From an uncultured Clostridia bacterium (GTDB lineage Bacteria > Bacillota > Clostridia > Christensenellales > Aristaeellaceae), in contig CAKUFB010000155.1 of NCBI GenBank assembly GCA_934647145.1, positions 1 to 6,491 on the forward strand: DNA of 6,491 bases, read 5' to 3'. Position 1 is the first letter of the stretch, and every line of letters begins with the position of its first letter. Below, piece after piece: positions 6,381 through 6,491 of the stretch. A program made the translations under genes and the position numbers. The notes beneath the pieces are model-generated. The model searched no databases and had not been told where the DNA came from. It was given only the letters and a program-made list of their open reading frames with translations.

Positions 6381-6403
6381 CGCTGGGAAGGCCGCCTTTT
6401 TGA
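6381..6403 (+). repeat. 23-nt motif, copy 2 of 2 in the window
   Basis: Begins CGCTGGGAAGG and ends CTTTTTGA, 6 nt after the methyltransferase stop codon. It agrees with 5055-5077 at 18 of 23 positions. Unlike the first copy, it is not followed by the long complementary arm, so it could be a decayed or partial version of the same element. Confidence 0.4.
6385..6401 (+). terminator. Weak candidate intrinsic terminator after the methyltransferase gene
   Basis: AAGG (6388-6391) can pair with CCTT (6395-6398) around CCG, extended by G-T pairs, and the stem runs into five T residues (6397-6401), 11 nt after the stop codon. The stem is short, so termination would be inefficient unless the following GC hairpin contributes. 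Confidence 0.3.
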
Positions 6404-6418
6404 CCGGGCAGTGCCCGG
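6404..6418 (+). other. GC-rich hairpin downstream of the methyltransferase gene
   Basis: CCGGGC (6404-6409) pairs with GCCCGG (6413-6418) around the loop AGT. It directly follows the T run at 6397-6401. GCCCGGC (6413-6419) could instead pair with GCCGGGC (6479-6485), which is followed by TTTT at the window edge, so a larger structure may extend beyond the window. Confidence 0.4.
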
Positions 6419-6456
6419 CTCCACTTGCTGCCGCCGGGTCGCTCGTCATGTGGTTC

Positions 6457-6472
6457 GTTTGCGAAAACAAAC
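6457..6472. other. Small inverted repeat near the right edge
   Basis: GTTTG (6457-6461) and CAAAC (6468-6472) are perfect complements around CGAAAA. It lies in the final non-coding 117 nt (6375-6491), in which I see no gene. It is too short to interpret on its own. Confidence 0.25.
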
Positions 6473-6491
6473 AGGGGTGCCGGGCTTTTGC

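Overview
The window is an ordinary-looking stretch of a GC-rich bacterial chromosome. It most resembles a high-GC member of the Clostridia (Bacillota): strong AGGAGG-type ribosome binding sites, an RqcH-type NFACT protein, a VanW/G5 cell-surface protein, a double-GerMN protein and a stand-alone THUMP methyltransferase of the YpsC type. This placement is inferred from gene content; no rRNA or species marker is present. Codon third positions are mostly G or C, which leaves long empty reading frames opposite the real genes.

The layout is two divergent units. On the minus strand, read from about 3766 down to 1, lies a tight three-gene cluster: rqcH (ribosome-associated quality control), a membrane-anchored VanW-domain wall protein, and trmL (tRNA wobble 2'-O-methyltransferase, cut by the left window edge). 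Gaps are 18 and 11 nt, and both downstream ribosome binding sites lie at or against the previous stop codon, so the three are almost certainly co-transcribed. On the plus strand lie a double-GerMN exported protein (3937-5037) and, after a 221-nt gap, a THUMP/Rossmann RNA methyltransferase (5259-6374).

The 221-nt divergent intergenic region (3716-3936) is the richest non-coding part. It has a good sigma-A-type promoter in each direction, a perfect 16-bp palindrome between the two -35 boxes, and a perfect 6-bp hairpin with a GCGA loop at the expected start of the plus-strand transcript. The plus-strand genes are each followed by a related 23-nt motif (18/23 identical); after the GerMN gene it forms one arm of a long hairpin without a T tract, which suggests a dispersed intergenic repeat.

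Functionally, three genes touch translation or RNA modification (rqcH, trmL, the THUMP methyltransferase) and two encode exported envelope or sporulation-type proteins (VanW/G5, GerMN). I see no mobile element, CRISPR array, tRNA, rRNA or defence system, and no convincing new biological system. The best leads are the divergent regulatory region and the repeat-like intergenic hairpins.
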